From: a virus
IMG/VR virus record: IMGVR_UViG_3300006028_000011
Span: 1 to 64,000 of that record
Length of the DNA stretch: 64,000 nucleotides
Direction: 5' to 3' (one strand)
Shown: positions 41,949-49,740 of the stretch, piece by piece
How positions within the stretch are numbered: the stretch's first letter is position 1
Layout of the letters: each line of letters begins with the position of its first letter
Translations under genes and position numbers: made by a program
The notes under the pieces: model-generated
What the model was told of the DNA's origin: nothing
What the model saw: the letters and a program-made list of their open reading frames with translations, nothing else
Databases searched by the model: none

Positions 41949-42466
41949 GTCTCCTCCACAGCAGCCAGGAAGGCCTTGCTCTCCACCTCGATGGGCCGCC
42001 GAGGGTCCACCAGGTGCACCGCCAGCACCACCCGCTCATCGGCGGCGGTCGCGACGATGCGCTGCATGTCGGCGGGCGCGGTGATCAGCCCCAGCCAGTC
42101 AGGCGAGTCGTCCCAGGCCAGGGCTCCCGGCCGCGTCCAGCCGGGGACGCCGTTGCGGCCCGGGAACGTCGTGCGCCCGCAGGCACCGTCGATGAGCGGC
42201 TTGAGCGCGGCCACGCAGCCGTCGCCGTCGTAGAGCGGCCGCCGCTTGTAGACCGCGACCTCGAGGTAGCGGCGCGCCGGCGGCTCGCAGGGCACGGGTG
42301 CCGGCCAGCCGGCGGCGTGCCGGGCGGACATCGCCATCCGCCAGGCCAGGTCCCGCCACACCGCCTTCTCCGCGTCGCGCCGCGCCGAGTGGCCGCGCGA
42401 CTGGCTCCAGTTCGGCGGCACGGCCGGAACCACGACGCGGGCCGACGTGGCCAGAGCCACGCTCAC
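41945..42466 (-). CDS. RusA-like Holliday junction resolvase
   Basis: The 173-residue product has YLEVAVYKRRPLYDGDGC, AALKPLIDGACG and LAWDDSPDWLG, matching RusA (D-x-DN/K-L.DGL/.DD). RusA-type enzymes resolve recombination intermediates or trim packaging forks. The canonical DxDN is DGDG here, so one metal ligand differs slightly. The GTG overlaps the preceding stop. Confidence 0.75.
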   Translation of the reverse strand: MSVALATSARVVVPAVPPNWSQSRGHSARRDAEKAVWRDLAWRMAMSARHAAGWPAPVPCEPPARRYLEVAVYKRRPLYDGDGCVAALKPLIDGACGRTTFPGRNGVPGWTRPGALAWDDSPDWLGLITAPADMQRIVATAADERVVLAVHLVDPRRPIEVESKAFLAAVEET

Positions 42467-42675
42467 AGCGCCCCTCGCGTCGCGACCAGCGCCAGGACGC
42501 CAGCGGCGCCGGCGAGGAGCAGGGTGATGCCGGTGACGATCACGACGGCGATCAGCCGGCAGTCGCGGTCCGTCAGCCGGTCGGTGTCCGGCGTCCGCCG
42601 GGCCCGGTCGACCCATGCCCGCATCGCGGCGCAGCGAGTGTCGTCCGTGGTCGCCGGCCAGCCGCGCAGGGTCAC
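42463..42675 (-). CDS. Small single-pass membrane protein
   Basis: The 70-residue product is soluble first (VTLRGWPATTDDTRCAAM), then LIAVVIVTGITLLLAGAAGV, one transmembrane helix. GGAGG precedes the GTG, which overlaps the upstream small gene's stop. Confidence 0.55.
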   Translation of the reverse strand: MTLRGWPATTDDTRCAAMRAWVDRARRTPDTDRLTDRDCRLIAVVIVTGITLLLAGAAGVLALVATRGAL

Positions 42676-42770
42676 CGGCGCCCTCCGCCGATGCCGCCGC
42701 CCCGGGCGAGCCAGAGCAGGGGCGCCCCGAACAGCACGCACAGGATCAGGCCGCCGAGCAGGTACTGCAT
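42672..42770 (-). CDS. 32-residue membrane peptide
   Basis: MQYLLGGLILCVLFGAPLLW is a single hydrophobic helix followed by a Gly/Arg tail. It starts by TGATG overlap after GGAGGG, so it is probably translated. Confidence 0.5.
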   Translation of the reverse strand: MQYLLGGLILCVLFGAPLLWLARGGGIGGGRR

Positions 42771-43006
42771 CAGCCAGCCCTCCGGCGCCGCAGCGCCTCC
42801 AGGGCGGCCGACGTCTCCGGGCTCAGCTCGCCGACGACCAGGCGCACGACGGCGTACGGCCGGCGGTGGCGGTCCCGGGCGATGCCGAGGCGGTAGCCCG
42901 GGTCAGAGGGGACCGCGCCGCTCGGGGCGGGCGAGGAGGGGTTGCCCCCTCCTCGCACCTCCACCGAGCATGGCTGCGGGGGCGAGGTCTGGGTTGGAGC
43001 GGTCAT
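42770..43006 (-). CDS. Hypothetical protein carrying a dispersed repeat
   Basis: The 78-residue product (MTAPTQTSPPQPCSVEVRGG) has a low-complexity N terminus encoded by a 70-bp element found again at 59.1 kb. The C-terminal half (YRLGIARDRHRRPYAVVRLV) is unrecognised. It overlaps both neighbours. Confidence 0.5.
   Translation of the reverse strand: MTAPTQTSPPQPCSVEVRGGGNPSSPAPSGAVPSDPGYRLGIARDRHRRPYAVVRLVVGELSPETSAALEALRRRRAG
42919..42988 (+). repeat. Dispersed 70-bp hairpin element, copy 1
   Basis: This element matches 59101-59170 in the same orientation, identical except for the 6-base loop region and one other base. Its hairpin arms are GCGAGGAGGGG and CCCCTCCTCGC (42931-42941, 42946-42956). 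See findings for the compensating closing pair. Confidence 0.85.
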
Positions 43007-43185
43007 CGCACCGGCGCCCCGAGGCGCTCCAGCGCGAGGGCCTCCATCTCGTCCACGACGGCGACCGGGTCGACGCAGGTGGTGGTCACACGCTCGACGC
43101 GACCGCCGACCACCTCGATCCACCAGCCGGTCCAGCCGGTCGGACTGTCCGCGTCGCGCTCGACGACGAGGCGGCGCTCGATCAC
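43003..43185 (-). CDS. 60-residue hypothetical protein
   Basis: VIERRLVVERDADSPTGWTG is followed by WWIEVVGGRVERVTTTCVD. This is a small beta protein of unknown role that overlaps its neighbours by GTGA and ATGA. Confidence 0.5.
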   Translation of the reverse strand: MIERRLVVERDADSPTGWTGWWIEVVGGRVERVTTTCVDPVAVVDEMEALALERLGAPVR

Positions 43186-43550
43186 GCCGGCACCTCGACG
43201 AGCCCTAGCTGGAGCGCGCGCAGCAGGGCGCCGGCCGCGCCCGAGCCGTGCAGCTTCCTCGCCGCCTCGCCGACGTGGTTCCGCAACGTCTTCGCGTCGC
43301 AGCCGATGTGAGCGCGCACCGCCACCTCGCCGCCGCCCAGCGCGTAGAGGCGCATCACCTCCAGCTCCCTGGGTGTCAGCTGCTCGGCCTCCAGCTCCGG
43401 GGGCGCCAGGCGCAGCGGAGCGACGCGGCACGACAGGTCGCTGACCACCATCGCGGTCCGCGCGCCGCCGGCGACCGGCCAGAGCGCGGCGGCCACTTCG
43501 CCCGGCGGCAGGGGCGCGCCCTCGACGGCGACGAGGAGGACCTGCGTCAC
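43182..43550 (-). CDS. LuxR-type HTH regulator
   Basis: The 122-residue product ends in LTPRELEVMRLYALGGGEVA and GCDAKTLRNHVGEAARKL, a LuxR-type DNA-binding domain. The first 55 residues are not a typical receiver. It probably regulates phage genes and belongs to the cluster ending in the XRE repressor. Confidence 0.75.
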   Translation of the reverse strand: MTQVLLVAVEGAPLPPGEVAAALWPVAGGARTAMVVSDLSCRVAPLRLAPPELEAEQLTPRELEVMRLYALGGGEVAVRAHIGCDAKTLRNHVGEAARKLHGSGAAGALLRALQLGLVEVPA

Positions 43551-43732
43551 GGGCGAGCCGGCACCGTGCAGATGACCGCCGGGTCGGGCTGCCGATGCGC
43601 TGCGGTGGAGGCCAAGTACAGCATGCCGACCGCGGTGGCCGTGGCGACGAGGGCGACCAGTGCGACGGCGAGGGCCGCGACGATGGGCCAGGTGCGGGCC
43701 CGCGGCCGGCGGGGCGGCATGGCGACGATCAC
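43547..43732 (-). CDS. Small membrane protein
   Basis: The 61-residue product has a basic N terminus and WPIVAALAVALVALVATATA, one transmembrane helix. It overlaps the repressor gene's stop. Confidence 0.55.
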   Translation of the reverse strand: MIVAMPPRRPRARTWPIVAALAVALVALVATATAVGMLYLASTAAHRQPDPAVICTVPARP

Positions 43733-44004
43733 GCCGCCCCCTCCGCGGCCTCGCCCATCAGGCGAATCGCGATCTCGGACGGGGGGTGCGCCTCGAGCGT
43801 CCGGCAGATCCTGGAGAAGATCTCCACGGAGGCCGTGCCCGAGCCGTAGACCTTCCAGAGGGTGTTCGGGTTGATCCCCGCCTTCTCGGCGAAGTCCTCC
43901 TTGGACCAGCCCCGTAGAATCCGCTCCCGCTCGAGACGATCACGGCTCACTGGCACGCGAGGCGACCGACCTTCGGTAGCTTCACGGCGAGTCGGTAGCT
44001 TCAC
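43729..44004 (-). CDS. XRE-family repressor-like protein
   Basis: The product contains an XRE HTH, RILRGWSKEDFAEKAGINPN then TLWKVYGSG. Two starts are possible: GTG 44004 (91 residues), inside the second of two 19-bp tandem repeats and 7 bases after a TACTAT box, which would make a leaderless mRNA; or GTG 43950 (73 residues, VSRDRLERERI), which leaves the repeats as upstream operators. It faces a divergent HTH gene and so looks like a CI/Cro-type switch. Confidence 0.7.
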   Translation of the reverse strand: MKLPTRREATEGRSPRVPVSRDRLERERILRGWSKEDFAEKAGINPNTLWKVYGSGTASVEIFSRICRTLEAHPPSEIAIRLMGEAAEGAA

Positions 44005-44010
44005 GGCGAG
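43973..44010. promoter_or_regulatory. Two tandem 19-bp repeats, probable operators
   Basis: TCGGTAGCTTCACGGCGAG occurs twice back to back (43973-43991, 43992-44010). The GTAGC core recurs nearby (44013) and in inverted form (GCTACC near 44044). The array lies between divergent regulator genes. Confidence 0.65.
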
Positions 44011-44096
44011 ATAGTAGCATGACTACCGCGTAGCGTGCGTGCTGCTACCGAGATGCCGTTAGAAAGTCACGCGCTTGCCGTTACGCTGGCGCCACC

Positions 44097-44564
44097 GTGG
44101 ATCGACCAGACACCGGCGCTGCACACGAGCGCACCAGGCGGCTGTTCGCGACAGCGATCGAGCGGCGCGGCGGCCCGAAGGCCCTCGCGCACGAGCTGGC
44201 CATGCTGGGGGTGGACGCCGCCGAGCGCACCGTGGCCAGCTGGAGGGAGGGCAGGTACTTTCCGCGAGCGGACATCGCGATCTTGGTGTGGTCGCTCGCC
44301 GGCGTGCTCCCGGCGGACGAGCACATCAACGGGGCCGCGGCTTCGTCGCTGCTGGCCGACCAAGTCGCCGACCTCGCCCAGCGCATCGAGCGCCTGGAGG
44401 GCCGGCAGCGGGCCTGGGAGTGGGAGCGCCGGTCGGCCGCCGGCGAGGAGCTGCCGCCGCCGCCCGTTCCGGAGGGCGCCGTCGACCTGTCGGTGGCGCG
44501 GCTGGAGCGCACGGTCCGCGACCTCCAGGACCAGATCGACCGGCTACGCAGACAGCAGGCCTGA
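44097..44564 (+). CDS. Cro/XRE-like protein with coiled-coil tail
   Basis: The 155-residue product has an HTH-like ALAHELAMLGVDAAERTVAS then WREGRYFPRAD and a C-terminal coiled coil (LERTVRDLQDQIDRLRRQQ). It starts at GTG with no clear ribosome binding site and faces the XRE gene, so it is the likely opposing regulator. The two genes share the operator region between them. Confidence 0.65.
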   Translation: MDRPDTGAAHERTRRLFATAIERRGGPKALAHELAMLGVDAAERTVASWREGRYFPRADIAILVWSLAGVLPADEHINGAAASSLLADQVADLAQRIERLEGRQRAWEWERRSAAGEELPPPPVPEGAVDLSVARLERTVRDLQDQIDRLRRQQA

Positions 44565-44933
44565 CAGCAGGTCCAGGCCGGCGGCCGTGCCGGCCAGCTG
44601 GAGCGCGATCACGCCGAAGTGCATGGGCGGGGTCGGGCCGGTTGGGTCCTCCCAGGCCTCGATCACACCGATCGTGATGTCGGTGCGCCCGGTGCGGTCG
44701 GCGAGCTCGTCAGCCCACTCGTCGGGCGATTGTCCGGCGAGGGCGCGGAGCCCGCGCATCAACTCTGCAACCAGGGCGCGCGCCTCGCTCTCGGACGCGC
44801 AACTCCGCGACGACGGACGTTGACCCAGACCGACGGTACCCACAGCAGGCAGCACCTCACACCACGCGATGGACTTGGGGTGCCGGGGCGGGACGCCGGC
44901 CGGTCTCCAGCGTAACCGCCATCGAGGGCGCAT
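44544..44933 (-). CDS. XRE-like regulator, start uncertain
   Basis: The C-terminal ~72 residues (from ATG 44759, MRGLRALAGQSPDEWADELA) form an XRE-like HTH with GVIEAWEDPTGPTPP. The longer frame from 44933 adds an Arg/Trp/Pro-rich part that may not be translated. It converges with the upstream Cro-like gene and overlaps its last 21 bases. Confidence 0.55.
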   Translation of the reverse strand: MRPRWRLRWRPAGVPPRHPKSIAWCEVLPAVGTVGLGQRPSSRSCASESEARALVAELMRGLRALAGQSPDEWADELADRTGRTDITIGVIEAWEDPTGPTPPMHFGVIALQLAGTAAGLDLLSGLLSA

Positions 44934-44978
44934 AACCGAACGCGGGACAATTTGCTCAGGAGTTTGGGCCGGCCAAAC

Positions 44979-45005
44979 AGAGAGGGCCGGGTTGTCCCCG
45001 GCCCT
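44979..45005. terminator. Strong GC hairpin terminator
   Basis: AGAGGGCCGGG (44979-44989) pairs with CCCGGCCCTCT (44995-45005) over a 5-base loop. A second short palindrome (TTTGG/CCAAA, 44961-44975) sits beside it. It lies after the minus-strand operon that ends at 45078. Confidence 0.65.
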
Positions 45006-45077
45006 CTTCCCGCTGCGGCCCGACCCGTGGGAGTGGTTCGTCTCCGTGGGGTGGACCGCCTATTCACTTCCGGCAGG

Positions 45078-45167
45078 TCAGGCCAGCGACCCCTCCTCGC
45101 CCGACTCCGGGTCCAGGTAGGGCTCCAGCTCGGCCAGGGCGGCGGGGAGCCAGTCCGGTGCCGTCAC
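45078..45167 (-). CDS. 29-residue hypothetical peptide
   Basis: VTAPDWLPAALAELEPYLDP follows the GNAT gene by GTGA overlap. It is acidic, with no known family. It is the last gene of the operon. Confidence 0.4.
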   Translation of the reverse strand: MTAPDWLPAALAELEPYLDPESGEEGSLA

Positions 45168-45802
45168 GCCATCGCTCCCGTCAGCTCCGCCGGCGTCTCG
45201 CCGGCGAGCAGCGAGGCGGAGGGCCCGAGCATCTCCCGGGCGCGCTCCACCAGGCGTGCGTCGGCGTAGTCGGCCGGCACGCTCCAGATCTGGGTCGGGG
45301 GCGGCTCGTGCTCCGCCGTCACCCGCAGCACCGGCCGGAAGCCGGCCCGCGCGTTGGCGCGCTGGCTGGCGATCTTGTCGTCTCCGATGCCGCCCCAGAG
45401 CGTGTCCCAGCCCTCCCGGGCCAGGTGCCACGCGATGTGCTCCAGGATGGCCGTGAAGAGCCCGCGGCCGCGGTGGGCCTCCAGCGTCTCGGCGCCCCAC
45501 GCGAAGCAGTCGCCGGCGCCGAGCTGGAGCGTGCGGCGGAGCGGCGTCGCATAGGTCTCGCGCGTGGAGACCCAGCACCAGGCCACCACCTCCTCGTCCC
45601 GCCAGCTCCAGGCCACCCACGCGCCGCCGCCGGCGACGCGCTCCAGGATGGCCGCCTCGCTGGTGCCCATCGCCCTGGCCAGGTGGCCGGCCATCGCCTC
45701 TGCACGGCCGACCTCGGTGATCGCGTATCGGCCGTCCAGCTCGGGCCGGGTGGCGTGGCGCAGGTCTCGGGCCCAGAGCGCGCCGGTGAAGACGTCGCTC
45801 AC
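45164..45802 (-). CDS. GNAT-family acetyltransferase
   Basis: The 212-residue product has VAWSWRDEEVVAWCWVSTRE (beta strands), GAETLEAHRGRGLFTAILEH (acetyl-CoA loop HRGRGL) and QRANARAGFRPVL, the GNAT C-terminal motif. It would acetylate an amine substrate that cannot be identified. It overlaps its neighbours. Confidence 0.75.
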   Translation of the reverse strand: MSDVFTGALWARDLRHATRPELDGRYAITEVGRAEAMAGHLARAMGTSEAAILERVAGGGAWVAWSWRDEEVVAWCWVSTRETYATPLRRTLQLGAGDCFAWGAETLEAHRGRGLFTAILEHIAWHLAREGWDTLWGGIGDDKIASQRANARAGFRPVLRVTAEHEPPPTQIWSVPADYADARLVERAREMLGPSASLLAGETPAELTGAMA

Positions 45803-46086
45803 GCCGCCGCCCTCGCGGTCTGGGTCGCGGGCGCCGCCGCCTTCCGGCTGGCGCGGCGCCAGTTCCGCCAGGCCTGCCAGATGAGCAGCACGACCACGAG
45901 CAGGCCGTACTGGGTGGTCGCGATGGCGATCACCAGCAGACCGACCTGCGCTGCCATGACGCAGAGCCAGCCGACGCGCCGCCCGCGGCCGAGCAGCCAG
46001 TACCCGCCGAGCACCGGCAGGGCGGTGACCAGGGACAGCCAGCTGGGCAGGACGACGTGGTGCCACACCCAGGCCGCCGTGGTCAC
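45799..46086 (-). CDS. Small multi-pass membrane protein
   Basis: The 95-residue product has three hydrophobic segments (LSLVTALPVLGGYWLLG, VGWLCVMAAQVGLLVIAIA, YGLLVVVLLIWQAW) ending QAWRNWRR. Similar small proteins in actinophages resemble parts of PnuC transporters. Transport activity is not shown. Confidence 0.6.
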   Translation of the reverse strand: MTTAAWVWHHVVLPSWLSLVTALPVLGGYWLLGRGRRVGWLCVMAAQVGLLVIAIATTQYGLLVVVLLIWQAWRNWRRASRKAAAPATQTARAAA

Positions 46087-46277
46087 GCCGCCCTCCGGGT
46101 CGGCCGCCGGCCGCCGTTGGCCCGGGCCGCCTGGGCGGCGACCACGCGCAGCGCGGCCTCCCGCTCGGTGAACTGGCGCAGCAGGGCGTCGAGGGTGTCG
46201 ACGGGGACGCGCACGTACGACCGCTCGGCGCGGCGGGCGCGGACGACGGCGCGTCCGATGGTGACGATCGGGTTCAA
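46083..46277 (-). CDS. Hypothetical basic protein
   Basis: The 64-residue product (MNPIVTIGRAVVRARRAERS) has a helix ALLRQFTEREAALRVVAAQ. No family is recognised. Confidence 0.5.
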   Translation of the reverse strand: MNPIVTIGRAVVRARRAERSYVRVPVDTLDALLRQFTEREAALRVVAAQAARANGGRRPTRRAA

Positions 46278-46345
46278 GATGCTTCCTCCCTTGGAATCAC
46301 GCGTACAGGTCGCGGAGGTGCAGGGTTGGTGGTGTGGGGCGCCAT
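46274..46345 (-). CDS. 23-residue peptide
   Basis: MAPHTTNPAPPRPVRVIPRE is supported only by TGATG and ATGA-type overlaps with its neighbours and by its place in the operon. Confidence 0.3.
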   Translation of the reverse strand: MAPHTTNPAPPRPVRVIPREEAS

Positions 46346-46617
46346 CAGCCGCCGGCCTCCGCGGTGTCCCAGCACCAGTACGCCGCCGACTGCATCCCGC
46401 AGCCGCGGTCGCACTCCAGCCCCGCGCAGGCGGAGCCGTCCATGTCGAGGTGGACGTCCGGCGAGCCGTCCTTCCGCGCCTGGAGCACGTACGTCCCGCC
46501 GCAGCCGGCCCGGTCGCAGGGGCGGCGGACGTCCGGCAGCGACCCGGGCATGGCGTCCAGGGCGGCCTGCAGGCGGCGCTCCGTCGCCCGGTGCTCGGCC
46601 GGCACGCCGACGGTCAC
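46345..46617 (-). CDS. Cys-rich hypothetical protein
   Basis: The 90-residue product has CDRAGCGGTYVLQ and CAGLECDRGCGMQS, probable metal knuckles, with a QARKDGSPDVHLDMD strand between. The GTG overlaps the upstream stop. Confidence 0.55.
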   Translation of the reverse strand: MTVGVPAEHRATERRLQAALDAMPGSLPDVRRPCDRAGCGGTYVLQARKDGSPDVHLDMDGSACAGLECDRGCGMQSAAYWCWDTAEAGG

Positions 46618-46835
46618 GGTCGCATCCCCGGGTACCGCGCCAGGTCGGCGCCGACGGAGTCCGCATAGCTGTAGAACGACTCGGGGTCGATGCACCAGAG
46701 ACGGCCCTCGAAGAGCTCGGCCTCGATTACGCCCGTCCGGCACAGCTCTGCCACCTCGTCCTGGGTGATCCCCAGCGGGCCGGCCACCTGGCCAAGGGCG
46801 AACCAGCCTCGCTCTGCGGCCTCGGTTTCGATCAT
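46614..46835 (-). CDS. MerR-like HTH small protein
   Basis: The 73-residue product has WFALGQVAGPLGITQDEVAE then LCRTGVIEAELFEGRLWCID, a winged-helix/excisionase-like pattern. ATG 46835 is chosen because AGGAGG lies 6 bases upstream. A GTG 15 bases earlier has none. Confidence 0.6.
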   Translation of the reverse strand: MIETEAAERGWFALGQVAGPLGITQDEVAELCRTGVIEAELFEGRLWCIDPESFYSYADSVGADLARYPGMRP

Positions 46836-46846
46836 GTCGATCCTCC

Positions 46847-47293
46847 TCACATGCCTCGCGGCTTCGCGCGCCAGCGGCCAGGGGCGACCCGTGCCGCGCG
46901 CGAACGCAATCTGGTGTGCACCGTGGTGCGGCCCATGTAGCCGGCCATGGCCTGGACGACTTCGGAGAACGTCAGGCCGCCGGGAGGCGCGCCCTCCAGC
47001 AGCGCCGCGAGGCGTACATCGGCGCCCTCGCGGAAGCGGGGCGTCTCCGGAGTCGGGTCGCTATGCGCCGGTGCCTCCCGGCGGATGGCCAGGGCCTCGG
47101 CCTCGGCGGCTTCCTCCCATGTGCCGTGCGGCTCCAGTTCCAGCCGCGCGACTTCCGCCCACCAGGCCTTGCGGGCGTGCTCGCTCCACCGCCGCAGTGG
47201 ATCGCAGCTCATGCCCACGTAGAGGAGGTGCCCGTCGGCGTCGAAGAGGCGGTAGACGCTCGCGGGTAGACGTGGGCCTGGCAGGAACGTCAT
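46847..47293 (-). CDS. GIY-YIG nuclease-like protein
   Basis: The 148-residue product has ASVYRLFDADGHLLYVGMSC and DPLRRWSEHARKAWWAEVAR, the GIY-YIG core with Arg and the downstream Glu. A C-terminal winged helix (LTFSEVVQAMAGYMGRTTVH) could bind DNA. Phage enzymes of this type act in homing, repair or anti-host cleavage. Confidence 0.75.
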   Translation of the reverse strand: MTFLPGPRLPASVYRLFDADGHLLYVGMSCDPLRRWSEHARKAWWAEVARLELEPHGTWEEAAEAEALAIRREAPAHSDPTPETPRFREGADVRLAALLEGAPPGGLTFSEVVQAMAGYMGRTTVHTRLRSRAARVAPGRWRAKPRGM

Positions 47294-47952
47294 CGCTCCT
47301 CCGGCCGCCGCGGCGTCGTCGAGCTGGCCCGGAACCGGCCGTGGCTCGGGCGCGTGGCCGCCAGCACCTCCAGATACTTCCGGACGGTGTTCTCGGACAT
47401 GAACTCCTCCATCTCGACGACGTAGTGCTTGAACGGGTGCCCCGAGAGGGGCGCCTCCCAGAGGAGGTCGGCCAGGCGCTCGACAGCGGTCGACTCGACG
47501 GCGGGCGCGGGAGGAGGTGTCGGCGGTGAAGCCTCGGCCTCGACCACCGCCGTCACCTCCTCCCGGAGCCTGTACGCCACCCACCGCTGCACCCCGAGGG
47601 CGATCAGCGCGAGCAGCCCGATCCCCGACGCGGGGTCGAACAGGCCCTTCCACCAGGCCACCAGGAGCCACCCGACGACCCCTGCCGCGAATGGCCGGGC
47701 GGCCGCCCCGACGGGCCCGTTGAGGTACCGCCAGAGCCTGCCCAGCCCGACCCCCGCCCCGACGAGTAGGAGGGCCCGCACCAGGCCGGGCAGGTACCAC
47801 CCCGCGAAGGCGACCCCCACCACGGCCAGCACGACCCCTCCCCCCCGCCGGACGAGGCGGGAGAAGTCCAGCCGCGTCGCCCAGGCAATTCCGAGTTCGA
47901 ATGCCTGCTGTGCGATCTGCGTTTTGGGCGATTTGGGCGACTGGACTCCCAC
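47290..47952 (-). CDS. Membrane protein with C-terminal soluble domain
   Basis: The 220-residue product has three or four hydrophobic helices (GGGVVLAVVGVAFAGWYL, LVRALLLVGAGVGLG, AAGVVGWLLVAWWKG, GIGLLALIALGV) and a soluble tail with FMSENTVRKYLEVLA, which looks like a winged helix. No ATPase motif is seen. It is part of a membrane-protein cluster running to 49.9 kb. Confidence 0.6.
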   Translation of the reverse strand: MGVQSPKSPKTQIAQQAFELGIAWATRLDFSRLVRRGGGVVLAVVGVAFAGWYLPGLVRALLLVGAGVGLGRLWRYLNGPVGAAARPFAAGVVGWLLVAWWKGLFDPASGIGLLALIALGVQRWVAYRLREEVTAVVEAEASPPTPPPAPAVESTAVERLADLLWEAPLSGHPFKHYVVEMEEFMSENTVRKYLEVLAATRPSHGRFRASSTTPRRPEER

Positions 47953-47953
47953 G

Positions 47954-48484
47954 TCACCGACCCCGCGGAGTGGGGGAGGCGGGGAGCGCCGGACCCGTGT
48001 CGACGGCCTGGCAGATGTTGGCCGCGGGCTTGATCCCGAGGTAGGTGGCGGCGAGCGACGCGGCGCCGCTCTGGCCCAGCGTCATGGCCACGAGGACGAC
48101 GGGCAACAGGGCCACGCCGACCGCGATGCCGACCGGACCGATCCGGGTCGCCATGCGGTGCCCGTGCGTGGACAGCGCGTGACCCTGCGGCGTCAGCTTC
48201 ATCAGCAGGACGCCCGTCCCGATGCTGAGGGCGCTGACGAGCACGAACACCAGATCGAGGGGCCGCACCACCCCCAGGAGTCGGTTCAGGAACGTGTTGA
48301 GCCAGGCCTCGAGGAGGCCGGTGTAGATGATGTAGATCAGGCCGGCCGACACCGCGACCGCGAGCCAGGTCTTGAAGTGCGAGTTGCTCGCCCGGCCGCC
48401 GCCGCCACCACCTCCCGCGCCCGGCGGGGCGCCTCCACCGCGGCCCGGCCGGGTCCAGTCGCTGATCTTGTCGAAAACGCTCAT
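47954..48484 (-). CDS. Membrane protein with Gly-rich N terminus
   Basis: The 176-residue product has a Gly-rich N-terminal linker and four hydrophobic segments (TWLAVAVSAGLIYIIYTGLL, LDLVFVLVSALSIGTGVLL, IGPVGIAVGVALLPVVLV). It may be part of a membrane complex with its neighbours. No family is recognised. Confidence 0.6.
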   Translation of the reverse strand: MSVFDKISDWTRPGRGGGAPPGAGGGGGGGRASNSHFKTWLAVAVSAGLIYIIYTGLLEAWLNTFLNRLLGVVRPLDLVFVLVSALSIGTGVLLMKLTPQGHALSTHGHRMATRIGPVGIAVGVALLPVVLVAMTLGQSGAASLAATYLGIKPAANICQAVDTGPALPASPTPRGR

Positions 48485-48729
48485 CGAAACCTCCGAATCA
48501 GGGCCACCAGAGATCGGCCGGCGACCCACGGCAGCCCGTAGGCGAGTCGCGCGGAGCAGCGCAGCGTGATCAGCGCGATCACGCCGCCGTAGTGCCAGAC
48601 GCGGCCGAGCCCGATGCCCAGCCGCTCCCAGCCCGGCCAGGGCGGCCGGACCGGCTCGACGTCGATCACGTCGCCGGCGAGGGGGTACTCGTCATCGCCA
48701 TCGGTCAGCGCGGGGACGTAGCGGGTCAC
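48481..48729 (-). CDS. Small membrane-associated protein
   Basis: The 82-residue product starts MTRYVPALTDGDDEYPLAGD and has a mildly hydrophobic HYGGVIALITLRCSARLAYG. No family is recognised. It overlaps both neighbours. Confidence 0.5.
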   Translation of the reverse strand: MTRYVPALTDGDDEYPLAGDVIDVEPVRPPWPGWERLGIGLGRVWHYGGVIALITLRCSARLAYGLPWVAGRSLVALIRRFR

Positions 48730-48935
48730 CTACCGGCTCCCGTGGGGTCCGGCGACGGCATGTGGCCGTCGCACGAGAGGGTGTAGCCGTGCACGACGAC
48801 CGGGTGGGGGCAGACCGTTCCCCGGACGCCGCCGCTGTAGTACGCCCAGGCCCCGGCCAGGATGACCAGGACGACGATCAGGGCGGTTCCGAGCCCCCCC
48901 CCAGTGGGGCGCGGCTGCGGCTGCCACTGGTTCAC
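48726..48935 (-). CDS. Single-pass membrane protein
   Basis: The 69-residue product has GLGTALIVVLVILAGAWAYY, one helix, followed by CPHPVVVHGYTLSC, a possible disulphide-bridged external loop. It overlaps its neighbours. Confidence 0.5.
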   Translation of the reverse strand: MNQWQPQPRPTGGGLGTALIVVLVILAGAWAYYSGGVRGTVCPHPVVVHGYTLSCDGHMPSPDPTGAGR

Positions 48936-49066
48936 CAGGACACCGCCCCGGCGACGCCGGCCGCCACCACGAACACGGCCGCGGCGACGGCCCAGCCGAT
49001 GTGGGCCGTGCCGATCTCGCGCGGCGCCACCCGCAGGATGGCGATGAGCTCCAGCAGCCTGCTCAT
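48932..49066 (-). CDS. 44-residue membrane peptide
   Basis: MSRLLELIAILRVAPREIGT is followed by GWAVAAAVFVVAAGVAGAV, one helix. It overlaps the lytic transglycosylase gene's stop by ATGA, which suggests a holin-like or accessory lysis role. Confidence 0.5.
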   Translation of the reverse strand: MSRLLELIAILRVAPREIGTAHIGWAVAAAVFVVAAGVAGAVSW

Positions 49067-49740
49067 GCGTACTTCCTCCAGGCCCCGGACGTGAACGTCG
49101 TCCAGGGCGTCCAGTTCGAGCCATGCCCCGAGATCGCGGCCGTCTGCTGCGCGGCGCAGCCGAGCGCCTCGGCGCAGGCGACCGTGACCCGCGGGTGGGC
49201 GATCAGGTTGAGTTGCCAGGGGCCATACGACCGCTCCGGGCCCTGGCCGGGATCGCAGCGCGGCGGGCAGAGGTGGACGGCGTCGGAGCGGCCTCCGGAC
49301 TCGGCCATCCCGATCGCGGCGCCCGTGTGGGCGGCAGGCTCGGGAACACCGGCCGCCTGGAGCGCCTGCTCCATCTGGGCTCGCGTGTAGACCACGCCTG
49401 GGCCGGCGGGGACCGGCGGCACGTAGGCCGGGTCCGGCAGGGGGCCGCCCGGCACCGCTCCCCCGGACGCCGGTGGCGAGGGCGGGCCGGCCGGCACGCA
49501 GAGGAACCAGAAGCAGTCCACCTTCCGGACCGCTGGCGCCTCCGGGTTGGTGTTGTTCGGGTGGCTGCACAGCATGACGAGGCACGGCTGCGCCGAGGTG
49601 TTGACGCCGCGCGCCTCCATCCCGGCCAGCACGGCGTCGGTCGCCTTGGCGCTTCGGCCGGGCTGCGAGTACCAGGCATCGAACCCGAGCACCGCGATGA
49701 CGATCAGGACGAGCGCGAGCCCGCGCGGCGCGCAGCCCAT
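49063..49740 (-). CDS. Lytic transglycosylase/lysozyme-like protein with N-terminal anchor
   Basis: The 225-residue product has an N-terminal helix (LALVLIVIAVLGFDAWYS), a Pro/Gly linker and a lysozyme-type domain with IGMAESGGRSDAV (catalytic Glu), RSYGPWQLN and WTPWTTFTSGAWRKY, as in actinobacterial SLT-like enzymes. It would cut peptidoglycan. The anchor suggests a signal-arrest endolysin or a virion/conjugation lysin. Confidence 0.75.
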   Translation of the reverse strand: MGCAPRGLALVLIVIAVLGFDAWYSQPGRSAKATDAVLAGMEARGVNTSAQPCLVMLCSHPNNTNPEAPAVRKVDCFWFLCVPAGPPSPPASGGAVPGGPLPDPAYVPPVPAGPGVVYTRAQMEQALQAAGVPEPAAHTGAAIGMAESGGRSDAVHLCPPRCDPGQGPERSYGPWQLNLIAHPRVTVACAEALGCAAQQTAAISGHGSNWTPWTTFTSGAWRKYA

